Shown here piece by piece: positions 7,823 through 15,743 of a stretch of DNA of 64,000 bases. The stretch is taken from positions 1 through 64,000 of the forward strand of contig NZ_JBGCCT010000040.1 in NCBI RefSeq assembly GCF_041260665.1. The letters run 5' to 3'. Below the pieces are notes generated by a model. It was given only the letters and a program-made list of their open reading frames with translations, ran no database searches and had not been told where the DNA came from. The stretch comes from Catenulispora sp. GP43. Lineage in GTDB: Bacteria; Actinomycetota; Actinomycetes; Streptomycetales; Catenulisporaceae. The translations under genes were made by a program, and so were the position numbers. Numbering within the stretch: the first letter of the stretch is position 1; each line of letters starts with the position of its first letter.

Positions 7823-8682
7823 TGCGCATCTTCGACCCGCACATCCACATGACCTCTCGCACGACCGACGACTATCGGGCGATGGCCGCGGCCGGCGTCC
7901 GCGCGGTCGTGGAGCCCGCGTTCTGGTTCGGCCAGCCGAGGACCTCGGTCGGCAGCTTCGTCGACTACTTCGACGGGCTGCTGGGCTGGGAGCCCTTTCG
8001 CGCGGAGGGTTTCGGCGTGCGCCACCACTGCGCGCTCGCGCTGAATCCCAAGGAGGCGAATGATCCGCGCTGCCGGGACGTGCTCGACGTGCTCGACCGC
8101 TACCTGGCCAAGGACCGGGTGGTGGCGGTCGGGGAAGTCGGCTACGACTCGATGACCCCGCAGGAGGACGAGGTATTCGCGATCCAGCTTGAGAAAGCCC
8201 GCCGGCACGAGCTGCCCGTCCTGGTCCACACCCCGCACCGGGACAAGCGTGCCGGGACGATGCGCAGCCTGGACGTCGTGCGGGAGTCGGGCCTGGCGCC
8301 GGAACGGGTGCTGCTGGACCATCTCAATGAACTGACGGTGGCACCGGTGCTGGAATCAGGGTGCTGGGCCGGCTTCTCGATCTACCCGGACACCAAGATG
8401 GACGAACGCCGGATGGTCGCGATCCTGCGCGAGTACGGGACCGGGCGGATCCTGGTGAACTCCGCCGCCGACTGGGGACGCAGCGATCCGCTCAAGACGC
8501 TCCGCACTGCCGAGGCGATGCTCGCCGCCGGCTTCGACGCGGCGGATGTGGACCAGGTGCTGTGGCGCAATCCTGTGGAGTTCTACGGCCAAAGCGGTCG
8601 GCTGCACCTCGACGAGCAGACCCGGCCGCTGGCCGAGAGCTTCCAAGGAAGCTCGGTGCGGCGCGGCGAGACGGGGGAGTAG
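7822..8682 (+). CDS. eboB: TatD-family metal-dependent hydrolase (EboB-like)
   Basis: A 286-residue cytosolic amidohydrolase-fold protein. The N-terminal strand has the metal site DPHIHM (residues 5-10). Further family signatures are VVAVGEVGYDS with the bridging Glu, LPVLVHTPH, LLDHLNE, and the late ILVNSAADWGRSDPL in place of the usual TDxP. TatD proteins are DNases or phosphoesterases, but cluster-bound members form a separate branch with unknown substrate. The ATG overlaps the eboA stop by one base. An open C-terminal tail (about residues 265-286) is not part of the fold. Confidence 0.82.
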   Translation: MRIFDPHIHMTSRTTDDYRAMAAAGVRAVVEPAFWFGQPRTSVGSFVDYFDGLLGWEPFRAEGFGVRHHCALALNPKEANDPRCRDVLDVLDRYLAKDRVVAVGEVGYDSMTPQEDEVFAIQLEKARRHELPVLVHTPHRDKRAGTMRSLDVVRESGLAPERVLLDHLNELTVAPVLESGCWAGFSIYPDTKMDERRMVAILREYGTGRILVNSAADWGRSDPLKTLRTAEAMLAAGFDAADVDQVLWRNPVEFYGQSGRLHLDEQTRPLAESFQGSSVRRGETGE

Positions 8683-8684
8683 CG

Positions 8685-9854
8685 GTGCGTCTTCGACATG
8701 CCGACGGCACCGTCGTGCACCTCGGCTACTGCGCGAACGTCCATCCGGTCGAGAACCTGGCCGCGGTCCTGGAGCAGCTCGCGGTCTACGCCGAGCCGGT
8801 GCGCCTGCTGCTCGGCGCCGACCGGCTCGGCCTGGGCCTGTGGCTGGCCCGCGACGTCGCCGCGGCGCTGGCCGCCGACGCGCGTGCCGTCGGGCAGCTG
8901 TCCGCTGAGCTCTCGGCGCGAGGCCTGGAAGTCGTGACGCTCAACGGCTTCCCCTACTCCGGTTTCGGCGACGCGGCGGTGAAGTACCGCGTCTACCACC
9001 CCGACTGGTCCGATCGCCGGCGCGCCGAGTACACCATGGACCTCGCCACGGTCCTGGCCGGGCTGCTGCCCGCCGACGCGGCCCGCGGCTCGATCTCGAC
9101 ACTGCCGCTGGGCTGGCGCGACCCGTGGCCGGATGCCGCGCGGGACGCGGCCCGGCGGCACATCGACCTGGTCGGCGAGCACCTCGCGGATCTGCGTGCC
9201 CGGACCGGCGCCGCGATCCGGGTCGGGTTCGAGCCGGAACCGGGGTGCGTGATCGAGCGGACGGAACAGGCGGTCCAGGCGCTTGCCGGGCTGGACCCCG
9301 CGTACTTCGGCGTGTGCCTGGACGCCGCGCATCTGGCTGTCGCCCACGAGGATCCCGTGCCGGCGCTGAAGATGCTCGCCGATGCCGGGATCCCGGTGGT
9401 GAAACTCCAGGCGTCGGCCGCGCTGGAGGCGGCTCAGCCCTCTGATGCGGCGGCCCGGGACGCGTTGTCCCGCTTCGTCGAGCCGCGCTATCTGCATCAG
9501 ACTCGCGAGGTGGCTGCCGGTGCCTTGTGCGGGACCGATGACCTTGATGAGGCCCTCAAGGGCGATTCTCTGCCCGCGGCCGGGCCGTGGCGGGTGCACT
9601 TCCACATCCCGCTGCACGCCGACGTGGCACCGCCGCTGGCCGGGACGCACGACACCTTGATCAGGACCCTGACGGAGCTGTTCCCCGGCGGCGACGCGGT
9701 GACCGACCACGTGGAGGTCGAGACGTACACCTGGCAGGTGCTTCCCGAGGACGAACGTCCGCGCGACGCCATGGAACTGGCCGTCGGGATCGCCGCCGAG
9801 ATGTGGTGGGCCCATACCGAACTTGTGAGGGCCGGCTTGGAGGTGGCGCTGTGA
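8685..9854 (+). CDS. eboE: Metabolite traffic protein EboE
   Basis: A 389-residue protein of the EboE family, a TIM barrel of the xylose-isomerase superfamily. Opening HLGYCANVHP, middle LNGFPYSGF, then VKYRVYHPDW, GFEPEPGCVIE and GVCLDAAHLAV give the barrel metal site; the C-terminal HFHIPLHADVAPPL and VEVETYTWQVLP are typical of EboE. Function is inferred only from clusters: it works with the prenyltransferase and phosphodiesterase in making or exporting a membrane-linked metabolite. GTG start at 8685 after GGGGAG, two bases past the upstream stop; the frame is open further upstream but only there overlaps the TatD gene. Confidence 0.85.
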   Translation: MRLRHADGTVVHLGYCANVHPVENLAAVLEQLAVYAEPVRLLLGADRLGLGLWLARDVAAALAADARAVGQLSAELSARGLEVVTLNGFPYSGFGDAAVKYRVYHPDWSDRRRAEYTMDLATVLAGLLPADAARGSISTLPLGWRDPWPDAARDAARRHIDLVGEHLADLRARTGAAIRVGFEPEPGCVIERTEQAVQALAGLDPAYFGVCLDAAHLAVAHEDPVPALKMLADAGIPVVKLQASAALEAAQPSDAAARDALSRFVEPRYLHQTREVAAGALCGTDDLDEALKGDSLPAAGPWRVHFHIPLHADVAPPLAGTHDTLIRTLTELFPGGDAVTDHVEVETYTWQVLPEDERPRDAMELAVGIAAEMWWAHTELVRAGLEVAL

Positions 9855-11221
9855 CGGTGGTGGTCCTCGACATCGTCGGCCTGACGCCGAAGCTGCTGCG
9901 GTACACCCCGGCGATCAGGTCCGTGGCCGACACCGGATTTCAGGCCCCTGTGACTCCCTCGTTCCCTGCCGTCACCTGCACCGCGCAGGCGAGCATGCTC
10001 ACCGGGGCCGATCCGGCTGAGCACGGCATCGTGGGCAACGGCTGGTACTTCCGCGACCTCGGCGAGCCGCTGCTGTGGCGCCAGCACAACCGGCTCGTCG
10101 GCGGCGACCTGTTCTGGCACGCGCTGCGGCGCGAGCGTCCCGGCGCGACGGTGGCCAACGTGTGCTGGTGGTACGCGATGGGCGCCGCGACCGACTGGAC
10201 GGTGACGCCCCGGCCGGTCTACCGGGCCGACGGACGCAAGGACCCTGATTTCTACGCCCGGCCGCCGGAGTTGCACGACGAGCTCACCTCACGCCTCGGG
10301 GACTTCCCCTTGTTCCACTACTGGGGTCCGACGGCGTCGATCAAGTCCACGCGCTGGATCGTGGCGGCGGCCGGCCGGATCCTGGCGGCGCACCGTCCCG
10401 ACGTCCTGCTGGTCTACGTGCCGCACCTGGACTACGACCTGCAACGCTACGGCCCCGACGACTCCCGGGCCGCCGCGGCCGCCGGCGAGCTCGACATGGC
10501 TGTCAGGCCCCTGATCGAGGCCTGCCGGGGGCGCGGCGACGATGTGCTGTGCGTCTCGGAGTACGGCATCACCCGGGCCGCCAAACCGGTGCACGTCAAC
10601 CGGGCCCTGCGCGCCGCCGGACTGCTCGAGGTGCACACCCAGGACGGCATGGAGTACCTGGACCCCTGGGCGTCGCGCGCCTTCGCGGTCGCCGACCACC
10701 AGATCGCCCACATCTACGTCGCCGACCCCGCCGACCTGCCGCTTGCCCGCGCCGCCATCGCCGACCTGGACGGGGTCGACGAGGTGCTCGCCGCCGAGGA
10801 CAAGCGGCGGCTGGCGATCGACCACGCGCGCGCCGGCGACCTCGTCGCGGTCGCCGAGCCCGACGCCTGGTTCACGTACTACTACTGGCAGCACGACGAC
10901 CGCGCCCCGGACTTCGCCCGCACCGTCGAGATCCACCGCAAGCCCGGGTACGACCCGATGGAGCTCTTCTTCGACCCGGCGGACCCGAGGGCGGCGAAGA
11001 TGCGCGCCGCGAAGGCATTGGCTCGGAAGAAGGCCGGGCTGCGCTATCGGATGGACGTGGTGGGCCTGGACGCCTCCGCGGTGCGCGGGTCGCACGGGCG
11101 GCTGCCCGACAGTGCGGATGACGGGCCGGTGCTGCTGTGCTCGCGCCCGGAGTTCGCACGGGAGGGGTTCGCCGCGACCGATGTGAAGAGTCTGATGCTG
11201 GGGCTGGCATCGGCGAAGTGA
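9851..11221 (+). CDS. eboF: Alkaline-phosphatase-fold nucleotide pyrophosphatase/phosphodiesterase (EboF-like)
   Basis: A 456-residue enzyme of the type I phosphodiesterase/nucleotide pyrophosphatase superfamily. Metal and nucleophile motifs can be read in order: the first Asp in VVLDIVGL, the Thr nucleophile in FPAVTCTAQASMLTG, the second metal site in VYVPHLDYDLQRYG, and a third region, CVSEYGITRAAKPVHVNR. No signal peptide is seen, so it acts in the cytosol or at the inner membrane face. It should split a phosphodiester or pyrophosphate in the Ebo product or its precursor. GTG start within a GTGA overlap with eboE. It is the last gene of the operon; a strong hairpin follows. Confidence 0.85.
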   Translation: MTVVVLDIVGLTPKLLRYTPAIRSVADTGFQAPVTPSFPAVTCTAQASMLTGADPAEHGIVGNGWYFRDLGEPLLWRQHNRLVGGDLFWHALRRERPGATVANVCWWYAMGAATDWTVTPRPVYRADGRKDPDFYARPPELHDELTSRLGDFPLFHYWGPTASIKSTRWIVAAAGRILAAHRPDVLLVYVPHLDYDLQRYGPDDSRAAAAAGELDMAVRPLIEACRGRGDDVLCVSEYGITRAAKPVHVNRALRAAGLLEVHTQDGMEYLDPWASRAFAVADHQIAHIYVADPADLPLARAAIADLDGVDEVLAAEDKRRLAIDHARAGDLVAVAEPDAWFTYYYWQHDDRAPDFARTVEIHRKPGYDPMELFFDPADPRAAKMRAAKALARKKAGLRYRMDVVGLDASAVRGSHGRLPDSADDGPVLLCSRPEFAREGFAATDVKSLMLGLASAK

Positions 11222-11268
11222 GCGCGGCCGTGGCCTCTGGCGGTTCTCGCCGGAGGCCACGGCCGCGC
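11222..11268. terminator. Bidirectional terminator between ebo operon and GH28 gene
   Basis: A perfect 16-bp stem (11222-11237 with 11253-11268) and 15-base loop start at the base after the eboF stop and end 17 bases before the convergent GH28 stop, so it can serve both. Confidence 0.8.
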
Positions 11269-11284
11269 TTGTGGTGGTCGTGGC

Positions 11285-12835
11285 TCAGCAGGCCGAGGTG
11301 GACCCGGTGCTGGAGACCTTCACCTTGCCGCCGGTCGTGGTCTGGCTGGAGGCGACGCAGTACCCGGACACGTTCTGGAAGCCGATGTCATACGGGCTCT
11401 TGCTGCCGTGCTGGGCGGTGAAGCCGTTGAAGCTCACCGTGCCGGCCGCGTTGGCGATCACCGCCGGTCGGGCGTCGTCGGCGGTGAGGCGGACCGAGCT
11501 GTCGGTGAACTGGATCCCGTCCACGTTGTGCAGGTACCAGCCGTAGGCCGGGCGGGTGCCGATGCTGTTCGGGTTGTAGTCCGAGCTGTTGCTCGGCACC
11601 CCGGTGCTCACCGGGCCGCTGCCGCCGGGCAGGGTCAGGTTCACGGCGTCGAAGGTGACGCCGGTGATGCGGTGCGAGGCGTCCAGGCCCCACAAGGTCG
11701 GGCTGTACTGGGGCGACTTGGCGCCGGTGCCGGTCACGTTCGTGAACGTGATGTCCGAGATGTGCCCCGGGGTGGGCGATCCGCCGCAGCGAAGTCGGTC
11801 GCCGATCTTCTCCATGATCGGCGAGCTGACCCCGGACATCGTGACGTTCGAGTAGTGCACGTCGGAGATGTCCGCGCCGTCCATGCTGACCATGCCCAGG
11901 CCGGACTTGCCGGCGCCGGTGATGGCGATGTGGTCGAACGTGTAGTCGGTGAACGGTCCGCAGGTCTCCGAGCCGAACATCAGGGCATTGCAGCACTGCG
12001 CGTTCAGCGTCGCGCCGTCCACGGTGACGTGGCCGCTGGGCAGGGTCTGGCCCAGGGCCCAGTCGCTCTTGAAGACCAGGGCGTCGTCGTTGGACGAGAT
12101 CTTGATATTGGTGATCTTGACGTTGGTGGTGGAGATGATGTTCCAGCCGTCGCGGTTGCCGGCGGTGGCGATGGTCAGGTGGTCGGAGACCACGTTGGTG
12201 CAGCCGTTGATCAGGGCCCCGAAGTGGCCGCCGCGGCTCAGGGTGATGCCGCTGAGGGTCAGGCCGGTGCAGCGGGTCAGGGAGATGATCTTGTCGGCCT
12301 GGCCGGTCGCCGGGTTACCGGCGATCAGGTGGCCGCCGCCGTCGATGGTGCCCGAGCCGGTGAAGCCGATGTTCGTCAGGCGGTCGCCCCAGATCATCGC
12401 GTCGTGGAAGTGGCTGTGTCCGAAGTCCTGGTACTTGTCGTAGGGGTTGGGCTCGGGCGGGTCGTAGGTCTTGGCGGACGAGCCGAGGATCGTCGAGCCG
12501 GCGTCCAGCTGGAGCGTGACGTTGCTGAGCATGTGGATGGAGTTCGCCGACAGAAAGGTGCCCGAGGGAACCTCCACGATGCCGCCGCCGCTCGCCGCGT
12601 TGGCCGCCGCGATGGCCTTGTTGATCGCGGGGGTGTCGTTGTGGGTGCCGTTGCCGGACGCGCCGTAGGACTTCACGTTGAAGACCGGGAGCGCGGAGTG
12701 CGTGGTCGATGCCGATGTCGTCGTGGATGCCGATGCCGATGCCGATGCCGATGGTGATGCCGCCGAAGCCGGCGCGGCCGGGGCGGCCAGGCCGATGGCC
12801 AGAGCCGCGGCGCACGCGAGTATGCGGAGTCGCAT
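11285..12835 (-). CDS. Secreted GH28 polygalacturonase-like pectinase
   Basis: A 516-residue exported parallel beta-helix hydrolase. A signal peptide (1-28) is followed by a Ser/Ala/Thr-rich linker (28-47) encoded partly by repeated GATGCC hexamers (about 12708-12760). The domain opens with FNVKSYGASGNGTHNDTPAINKAI, the usual GH28/pectate-lyase start. The catalytic set is altered: NRDGWN where endo-polygalacturonases have NTDG, the Asp pair in SNDDAL kept, GSETCGP at the GHG position. That pattern fits exo-acting or rhamnogalacturonan-directed GH28 enzymes. The ATG at 12835 overlaps the GH105 stop by one base, with GGGAGGAA just upstream. The partner GH105 would finish the oligomers it releases. 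Confidence 0.85.
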   Translation of the reverse strand: MRLRILACAAALAIGLAAPAAPASAASPSASASASASTTTSASTTHSALPVFNVKSYGASGNGTHNDTPAINKAIAAANAASGGGIVEVPSGTFLSANSIHMLSNVTLQLDAGSTILGSSAKTYDPPEPNPYDKYQDFGHSHFHDAMIWGDRLTNIGFTGSGTIDGGGHLIAGNPATGQADKIISLTRCTGLTLSGITLSRGGHFGALINGCTNVVSDHLTIATAGNRDGWNIISTTNVKITNIKISSNDDALVFKSDWALGQTLPSGHVTVDGATLNAQCCNALMFGSETCGPFTDYTFDHIAITGAGKSGLGMVSMDGADISDVHYSNVTMSGVSSPIMEKIGDRLRCGGSPTPGHISDITFTNVTGTGAKSPQYSPTLWGLDASHRITGVTFDAVNLTLPGGSGPVSTGVPSNSSDYNPNSIGTRPAYGWYLHNVDGIQFTDSSVRLTADDARPAVIANAAGTVSFNGFTAQHGSKSPYDIGFQNVSGYCVASSQTTTGGKVKVSSTGSTSAC

Positions 12836-13998
12836 CAGGTTCCTCCCATTCCTCGGAGCTGCTCGTTCATGATCAGAAAGGAGCCCAGCCCGTGGAAGTC
12901 GTTCGTGGCCTGGGTGCGTCCGATGTAGTACGCGTAGTCGCCGACGTTGGTCCCGATCGAGATGGTCGTCAGGTTCGTCAGGCCCTTGCTCAGCGAGATG
13001 CGTGCGAGCACGCCGTGGTACGCCTTGAGCGCCACGGCGCTGTAGTGCGCGTCGATATAGCCCTGTTGGGCGCCGCGCGAGAGCGTGTACGCGTTCATGG
13101 CCGAGCACGAGGTCTCGGTCCAGTTGCCGGCGCCGGTGGGCTTGTCGATGACCTGGAACCACCGGCCGGTCGCCGGGTCCTGGTACTTCTGCAGGCCGGC
13201 GGCGAACGTGGCCAGGTCGCCCAGCAGCGCGGCGCGGCCCGGCTGGGTGGCCGGGACGTCGTCCAGGGTGGTCACCAGCGCCATGCCGTACCAGCCGTTG
13301 GCCCGGCACCACTGCTCCGGGGACAGTCCGGTGGCCGGGTCGGCCCAGCTCGCCTTCTTGGACTCGTCCCAGGCGTGCTGCAACAGGCCGTCGGGCTGCT
13401 GCAGGTGGGACGTGTAGACGGTGATCTGCTTGACCGCCTCGGCCTGGGCGCTCGGGTCGCCGAACTCCTTGCCGTACTCGTCCAGGAAGGGCACGACCAT
13501 GTACAGGCCGTCGTCCCACAGCTGGTGCGCGCGCGAGGAGGTGTCGGCGTGCCAGAACCCGCCGTCGGAGGTGCGCGGGTAGGTGGTGAGCCGGTCGCGG
13601 ATGGTGGCCGCCGCGATCGCGTACCGGGACTGGCCGGTCTCGTGGTGCAGGATGATCAGCAGCCGTCCGGCGAGCATACTGTCCAGGCTGTCGAAGCTCT
13701 GGTTGATGGTTCCATTAGGCGTGACGAACCGGTCCACCCACGCCTTCAGATATGCCAGATATGACGGATCGTGGGTGCGCTGGTGGACCTCGTACTGGCC
13801 GTAGAGGTACAGGCCGACGGGGTAGGACCAGCCGCCGATGGTGGCCGGGGTGAAGCGCTGCATCGTGGACTTGACCATCGCGACCGACCAGTCGGTGGTC
13901 GTCGCGGCCCGGGCCGGGACCGCGCCGGCGGCCGCCAGCGCGGCGGCGAGCAGCAGGAGCACGGAGTGTCGCAGGGCTCGGATGGTGGATCTTCGCAT
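12835..13998 (-). CDS. Secreted GH105 unsaturated rhamnogalacturonyl/glucuronyl hydrolase
   Basis: A 387-residue exported (alpha/alpha)6-barrel glycosidase. A signal peptide of about 31 residues (RALRHSVLLLLAAALAAAG..PARA) leads into GWSYPVGLYLYGQYEV, QSFDSLDSMLAGR, SSRAHQLWDDGLYMVVPFL, and EQWCRANGWYGMALV, all hallmarks of the GH88/GH105 clan. The family removes the 4,5-unsaturated uronic acid left by pectin lyases, by hydration rather than direct hydrolysis. The start is ATG 13996-13998, with AGAAGGG 8 bases before it; an upstream ATG at 14034 lies inside the operator and is less likely. First gene of a two-gene unit with GH28. Confidence 0.85.
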   Translation of the reverse strand: MRRSTIRALRHSVLLLLAAALAAAGAVPARAATTTDWSVAMVKSTMQRFTPATIGGWSYPVGLYLYGQYEVHQRTHDPSYLAYLKAWVDRFVTPNGTINQSFDSLDSMLAGRLLIILHHETGQSRYAIAAATIRDRLTTYPRTSDGGFWHADTSSRAHQLWDDGLYMVVPFLDEYGKEFGDPSAQAEAVKQITVYTSHLQQPDGLLQHAWDESKKASWADPATGLSPEQWCRANGWYGMALVTTLDDVPATQPGRAALLGDLATFAAGLQKYQDPATGRWFQVIDKPTGAGNWTETSCSAMNAYTLSRGAQQGYIDAHYSAVALKAYHGVLARISLSKGLTNLTTISIGTNVGDYAYYIGRTQATNDFHGLGSFLIMNEQLRGMGGT

Positions 13999-14030
13999 AT
14001 CAGGACCCTTCTGTCGGGTCGGCGGAATCG

Positions 14031-14072
14031 CCATACGATATACGATGTATCGGCCCCGGGATTTCCTGTCAA
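14031..14072 (-). promoter_or_regulatory. Promoter and operator of the GH105-GH28 unit
   Basis: On the minus strand a perfect -35 TTGACA (14067-14072), 17-base spacer and -10-like TACATC (14044-14049) are visible. The -10 region is embedded in ATACGATATACGATGTATC (14033-14051), which holds ATACGAT twice and the palindrome ATAC-GAT-GTAT. This looks like a GntR- or LacI-type operator that would block initiation until a pectin product is present; the regulator is not in the window. Confidence 0.55.
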
Positions 14073-14106
14073 GGTTCCTTACTGGTTTTGTCTCACCGCC
14101 ACCCTC

Positions 14107-14133
14107 TAAGGTGGGAGATTAGGTAAACCTAAC
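14107..14133 (+). promoter_or_regulatory. Putative iron box before the siderophore-interacting protein
   Basis: TTAGGTAAACCTAAC (14119-14133) agrees with the left half and centre of the DtxR/IdeR/DmdR consensus, and TAAGGT lies just before it at 14107. The AGGTAA/ACCTAA symmetry and the iron-linked gene downstream make iron-dependent repression likely. Confidence 0.55.
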
Positions 14134-14149
14134 AACGGAGGTGTCCTTA

Positions 14150-14905
14150 GTGGCCCGCACCCTTCACCAGTTCGTCGTGCGCCGCACGGAACGCCTGAAC
14201 GACCACCTGATCCGGGTCCACTTGGGCGGCCCGGGTTTCGCGACGTTCGAGCCCAGCGAGTTCACCGACTCCTACGTCAAGCTGCGCGTCCCCGGCCCCG
14301 ACGGCGAGACCGTCCGCACCTACACCGTGCGCGCCGTGGACACCGAGGCCGAGACGATCGCGATCGACTTCGTCTACCACGGCGAGGAGGGCGTGGCCGG
14401 ACCCTGGGCCGCGGCCGCGCAGCCGGGCGATGCCATCGGCCTGATGGGCCCGGGCGGCGCCTACGCCCCGCGCGCCGACGCCGACTGGCACCTGCTGGCC
14501 GGCGACATCTCGGCGCTCCCGGCCATCTCCGCGGCCTGCGCCGTCCTGCCGGCCGAGGCCGTGGGCCGGGTCTTCGTCGAGGTCGCCGGCCCGGCCGACG
14601 AACTCGACTTCGCCCGCCCCGAGGGCGTGGAGCTCACCTGGATCCACGCCGACGGGGCCGAGCCCGGGCGGCTGCTGGCCGAGGCCGTGCGCGCCGAGCC
14701 GTGGCGCGACGGGCTGGTGCACGTCTTCATCCACGGCGAGGCCCAGGCCGTCATGCACGAACTGCGGCCCTACATCCGCAAGGAGCGGGGCGTCCCGGCC
14801 GACCGGGCGTCGATCTCCGGCTACTGGCGCCGCGGCCGCACGGAGGAGGGCTTCCGGCAGTGGAAGCGCGACCTCGCCGAGCGCGAGGAGGCGGCGGTCG
14901 GGTAG
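14150..14905 (+). CDS. Siderophore-interacting FAD-binding protein (ferric-siderophore reductase)
   Basis: A 251-residue cytosolic flavoprotein of the SIP/ViuB type, which reduces ferric siderophores to release iron. Visible motifs are the FAD-binding VRTYTVRAVD (R-x-Y-T), DFVYHGEEGVAGPWA, the glycine-rich LMGPGGAYAP, and in the C-terminal domain LLAGDISALPAIS, WIHADG, HVFIHGEAQAVMHELRPYI, and ISGYWRRGRTEEGFRQWK. I place the start at GTG 14150, 8 bases after GGAGG. A GTG nine bases earlier would sit inside the ribosome site and add a rare TTA codon. It stands alone with an iron box in front. Confidence 0.88.
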   Translation: MARTLHQFVVRRTERLNDHLIRVHLGGPGFATFEPSEFTDSYVKLRVPGPDGETVRTYTVRAVDTEAETIAIDFVYHGEEGVAGPWAAAAQPGDAIGLMGPGGAYAPRADADWHLLAGDISALPAISAACAVLPAEAVGRVFVEVAGPADELDFARPEGVELTWIHADGAEPGRLLAEAVRAEPWRDGLVHVFIHGEAQAVMHELRPYIRKERGVPADRASISGYWRRGRTEEGFRQWKRDLAEREEAAVG

Positions 14906-14934
14906 CGCCGGGAAGGCTCAGGGGTTCAGAAGGC

Positions 14935-15663
14935 TCAGGCGGCCGGCGCCGCCGTCTGGGCCTTCGCCAGCTCCCGCCGGGTCACCTTGACGATGGCCAC
15001 GAGGAACGCGACCACGAACACGTTCAGGGCGATCGATGCCCAGTCCCCGTGGATGACGCTGTGGATCTGGTCCTGCGGGGAGGCGAAGTCGTTCCGCTGG
15101 AAGGCGTTCCGCAGGAACACCGAGGCGACGACCGCTATCAGGTAGACGCGGCTGGTCATTCTCACCGCTGAGTTGTTCGCGACGGCGGCGCACAGCGCGT
15201 CGCCGCGCTTGCCGCGCTTGCGCACCGCGATGAGCACACCCAGGAACGACAGGAAGGCCACCGCCGAGACGACGCTGGATATCGTCACGAACCGGTCGGC
15301 CTGGTTCGCGTCGTCGAGCGTGCCGGTGCCGCCGCTCAGGAAGTTGTCAGCGAACGATATCCGGTTCGCACAAGCCGCGACGGTCAGAAGCCGCCCGGCG
15401 ATCCCGGCCGCGGCCAGGCCCACCAGCCAGCGTGCCAGGGCCGGCTTCGACGGGAGCGGGGCCGGCGGGGCCTGGGCCGAGACCGGGCGGCCGTAGGCGT
15501 GCGTGCCTCCGTAGACCTGGCTGCTTCCGTAGACCGGCGGCACCGGTGCCGGGTAGGACGGCGTCGGGGCGGCTAAAGGTGCTGCCGGAGCCGGCTGCGG
15601 CGCCGGAGCCTCCTGGGCGACGTCGACCGCCACGGTGGGCGTCGTCGGCATCTGGTCGTTCAC
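14935..15663 (-). CDS. DUF4328-like membrane protein with Pro/Ala-rich N-terminus
   Basis: A 242-residue membrane protein. About residues 1-75 are a cytosolic Pro/Ala/Tyr-rich tail (PAPVPPVYGSSQVYGGTHAYG). Four hydrophobic helices follow (about 80-105, 135-160, 180-200 and 205-230), and the end is a short basic tail. The arrangement is like the DUF4328 proteins common in streptomycetes, whose function is unknown. GTG start at 15661-15663, ten bases after GGGAG. It ends convergently 30 bases from the siderophore-interacting gene. Confidence 0.7.
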   Translation of the reverse strand: MNDQMPTTPTVAVDVAQEAPAPQPAPAAPLAAPTPSYPAPVPPVYGSSQVYGGTHAYGRPVSAQAPPAPLPSKPALARWLVGLAAAGIAGRLLTVAACANRISFADNFLSGGTGTLDDANQADRFVTISSVVSAVAFLSFLGVLIAVRKRGKRGDALCAAVANNSAVRMTSRVYLIAVVASVFLRNAFQRNDFASPQDQIHSVIHGDWASIALNVFVVAFLVAIVKVTRRELAKAQTAAPAA

Positions 15664-15743
15664 GCGTGTGTGTCTCCCGAATCGGCGTGGATGGAAACGC
15701 AAAGAAGACCACGGGGAGATCAGTTTCAGCAAGGCGCTCCGCG

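Noticed and set aside
4217-11221. The ebo region as a complete antibiotic biosynthetic cluster
   Set aside because: No synthase, ligase or tailoring genes flank it; neighbours are hydrolases with their own signals.
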